Positions 62,812-64,000 of a stretch of 64,000 nucleotides of DNA are shown one piece after another. Position 1 is the first letter of the stretch. Every line of letters begins with the position of its first letter. This stretch comes from Leeuwenhoekiella nanhaiensis. Lineage in GTDB: Bacteria; Bacteroidota; Bacteroidia; Flavobacteriales; Flavobacteriaceae. The position numbers were made by a program, and so were the translations under genes. Location: contig NZ_KZ319287.1 in NCBI RefSeq assembly GCF_002744755.1, forward strand, positions 186,001-250,000. Reading direction: 5' to 3'. Below the pieces are notes generated by a model, which saw only the letters and a list, made by a program, of their open reading frames with translations, was not told the origin of the DNA and did not search any database.

Positions 62812-64000
62812 ATGTCTCAAAGAATTTTACTTTGTAGCGCTTTCCTTTTCATTAGCTTTTTTACCAAAGCCCAAACCGTTACGGTTGATAGCCCCAGACC
62901 CGCCGAAGATTTAGTCAATATCCTGTTTGATGATTCGTGTGCCGAGATTTCTAATGTTTCCATCTCTTCAACACAGGCAGCCGGTTATTTTAATAATAAT
63001 GGAGGTGCCTTTCCGCTTGCTGACGGTGTTGTTTTACGCACCGGTGTCGCCAGCCTGAGTGCCGGGCCATACACAGGTAATGATGCCGATCTCAGCAGCA
63101 GTCTCAATTCAAACGGTGATGCCTATCTTCAGGACCTCAATGCTGCATCCGGAAACACCGGAGCTATTTCAGAAACGAGTTTCCTGGAGTTTGACTTTGT
63201 GCCCCTCGCCAGTAATTTTAGTTTCAATTTTATTTTCGCCTCTAACGAGTATGGCGAATGGCAATGTTCTTCTCAGGATATTATGGCCATCGTCCTGACC
63301 GATCTGGGAAGCGGGCAGTCTCAAAATCTGGCTGTTACACCTGCAGGAGAGCCGGTTGCCGTGCGCAACATCAGGGATCAGCGCAATAATCCGGCATGTA
63401 ACGGGATTAACGATGATTTATTTGATTCGTACGAGGTAAGCAATCCGCGGTCAACTATCAATATGAGAGGTTACACAGAGGTGCTTAATGCTTCTTCAAG
63501 CCTCACTCCGGGCAATACCTATCGCATTCGTATATCAATTGCTGATGCCAATGATGCTGATTTTGACTCCGCTATTTTTTTACAGGGAGGCAGTTTTAAC
63601 ACCAGCGTAAACCTGGGACCCGATTTTACATTGTGCAGCGGGGACAGCGCCTCACTAACCACTAACCTGGATGCCTCGGTTTATGACCATCGCTGGCTGT
63701 ACAACGGTACAATTATTACAGGACAAACCGGCAATACGATCAGCGTTAACCAAAGTGGTACCTATACCGTTCGGGTTACAAACAATGGTTGTTTGATTAC
63801 CGATGAGGTGGTAGTTAATGAACTTTCGGTACGGGAACCCGAAGATCTGCAGGCCTGCTACAATGGGGGCCAGCCCGCATCTTTTGATTTAACCCGGAAT
63901 AATGCTTCACGGCTGGGTCTGTCTAACAATCAGTTTGAAGTGGTGTACTACGCTTCTCAGGCAGATCTGAATGCCGGGCAGGCTATTCCGCAAGGAGAAA
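62812..64000 (+). CDS. Secreted choice-of-anchor-L-like surface protein, 3' truncated by window end
   Basis: The frame runs from the ATG at 62812 past base 64000 without stop, so at least 396 codons. A signal peptide (about 1-22, FTKAQT) is followed by a domain with LVNILFDDSCAEISNVS and FEFDFVPLAS-like strands (FLEFDFVP, FNFIFASNEYGEWQC) that matches the choice-of-anchor L domain. Then come Ig-like strands such as SGTYTVRVTNNGC. Such proteins usually carry a type B T9SS domain at the C-terminus, beyond the window. Confidence 0.85.
   Translation, partial: MSQRILLCSAFLFISFFTKAQTVTVDSPRPAEDLVNILFDDSCAEISNVSISSTQAAGYFNNNGGAFPLADGVVLRTGVASLSAGPYTGNDADLSSSLNSNGDAYLQDLNAASGNTGAISETSFLEFDFVPLASNFSFNFIFASNEYGEWQCSSQDIMAIVLTDLGSGQSQNLAVTPAGEPVAVRNIRDQRNNPACNGINDDLFDSYEVSNPRSTINMRGYTEVLNASSSLTPGNTYRIRISIADANDADFDSAIFLQGGSFNTSVNLGPDFTLCSGDSASLTTNLDASVYDHRWLYNGTIITGQTGNTISVNQSGTYTVRVTNNGCLITDEVVVNELSVREPEDLQACYNGGQPASFDLTRNNASRLGLSNNQFEVVYYASQADLNAGQAIPQGE

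Overview
The window looks like the chromosome of an aerobic, probably marine member of the Flavobacteriaceae (Bacteroidota). Evidence: secreted proteins end in type IX secretion (T9SS) sorting domains; promoters carry the Bacteroidota -7 box TAnnTTTG; the FKBP, Ig-like and coiled-coil envelope proteins are of Bacteroidota type; and the haem genes have the flavobacterial order. I name no genus. No tRNA, rRNA, CRISPR array or prophage was seen.

Layout. 1-3804: 3' part of a secreted M4 metalloprotease with four FN3 repeats. 3861-7415: minus-strand exonuclease, serine hydrolase, ogt and a CNNM/CBS protein. 7516-16101: a long minus-strand haem operon in transcription order hemA, hemC, hemD (fused to a DUF559 nuclease), hemE, a DUF6973-like gene, an EI24-like gene, a GNAT gene, hemF, hemB, then a DinB-like gene. 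16293-27931: plus-strand AraC regulator, ThuA protein, toxin-antitoxin (TA) pair, hemH, MATE pump, a VPS10-type BNR protein, a second TA pair (minus), hemJ, a histidine kinase and a crotonase. HemA, C, D, E, F, J, H and B give almost the whole route from glutamyl-tRNA to protohaem; only hemL is absent from the window.

28.1-31.0 kb is an AT-rich accessory island with two overlapping genes of unknown function and a leucine-rich-repeat protein. 31.1-43.3 kb is mostly housekeeping: radical SAM protein, M23 peptidase, acyl-CoA dehydrogenase, two FKBP lipoproteins, ZIP transporter, CbpA/CbpM, orphan NMT1-like protein, aldo/keto reductase, third TA pair, OmpA lipoprotein, exonuclease III. 43.6-50.1 kb holds two very large envelope or secreted proteins. 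50.2-64 kb holds glyS, comF, an Ig-like lipoprotein, a nitrilase, cspA, a ClC channel, bacilliredoxin, a fourth TA pair, a TerB-DnaJ protein and the 5' part of a large choice-of-anchor-L-like surface protein that runs off the end.

The two most unusual signals are repeats. First, hairpin-plus-tail palindromes flank a DUF559 (Vsr-like) nuclease reading frame as inverted repeats, and the nuclease is fused in frame to the front of HemD; another copy of the palindrome lies in frame inside HemD and others are intergenic. This looks like a small endonuclease-linked mobile unit caught in an essential gene. Second, several intergenic regions are built of tandem heptanucleotides whose sequence changes from block to block while the 7-bp period persists (about 43.4, 51.9-52.1 and 58.1-58.3 kb).
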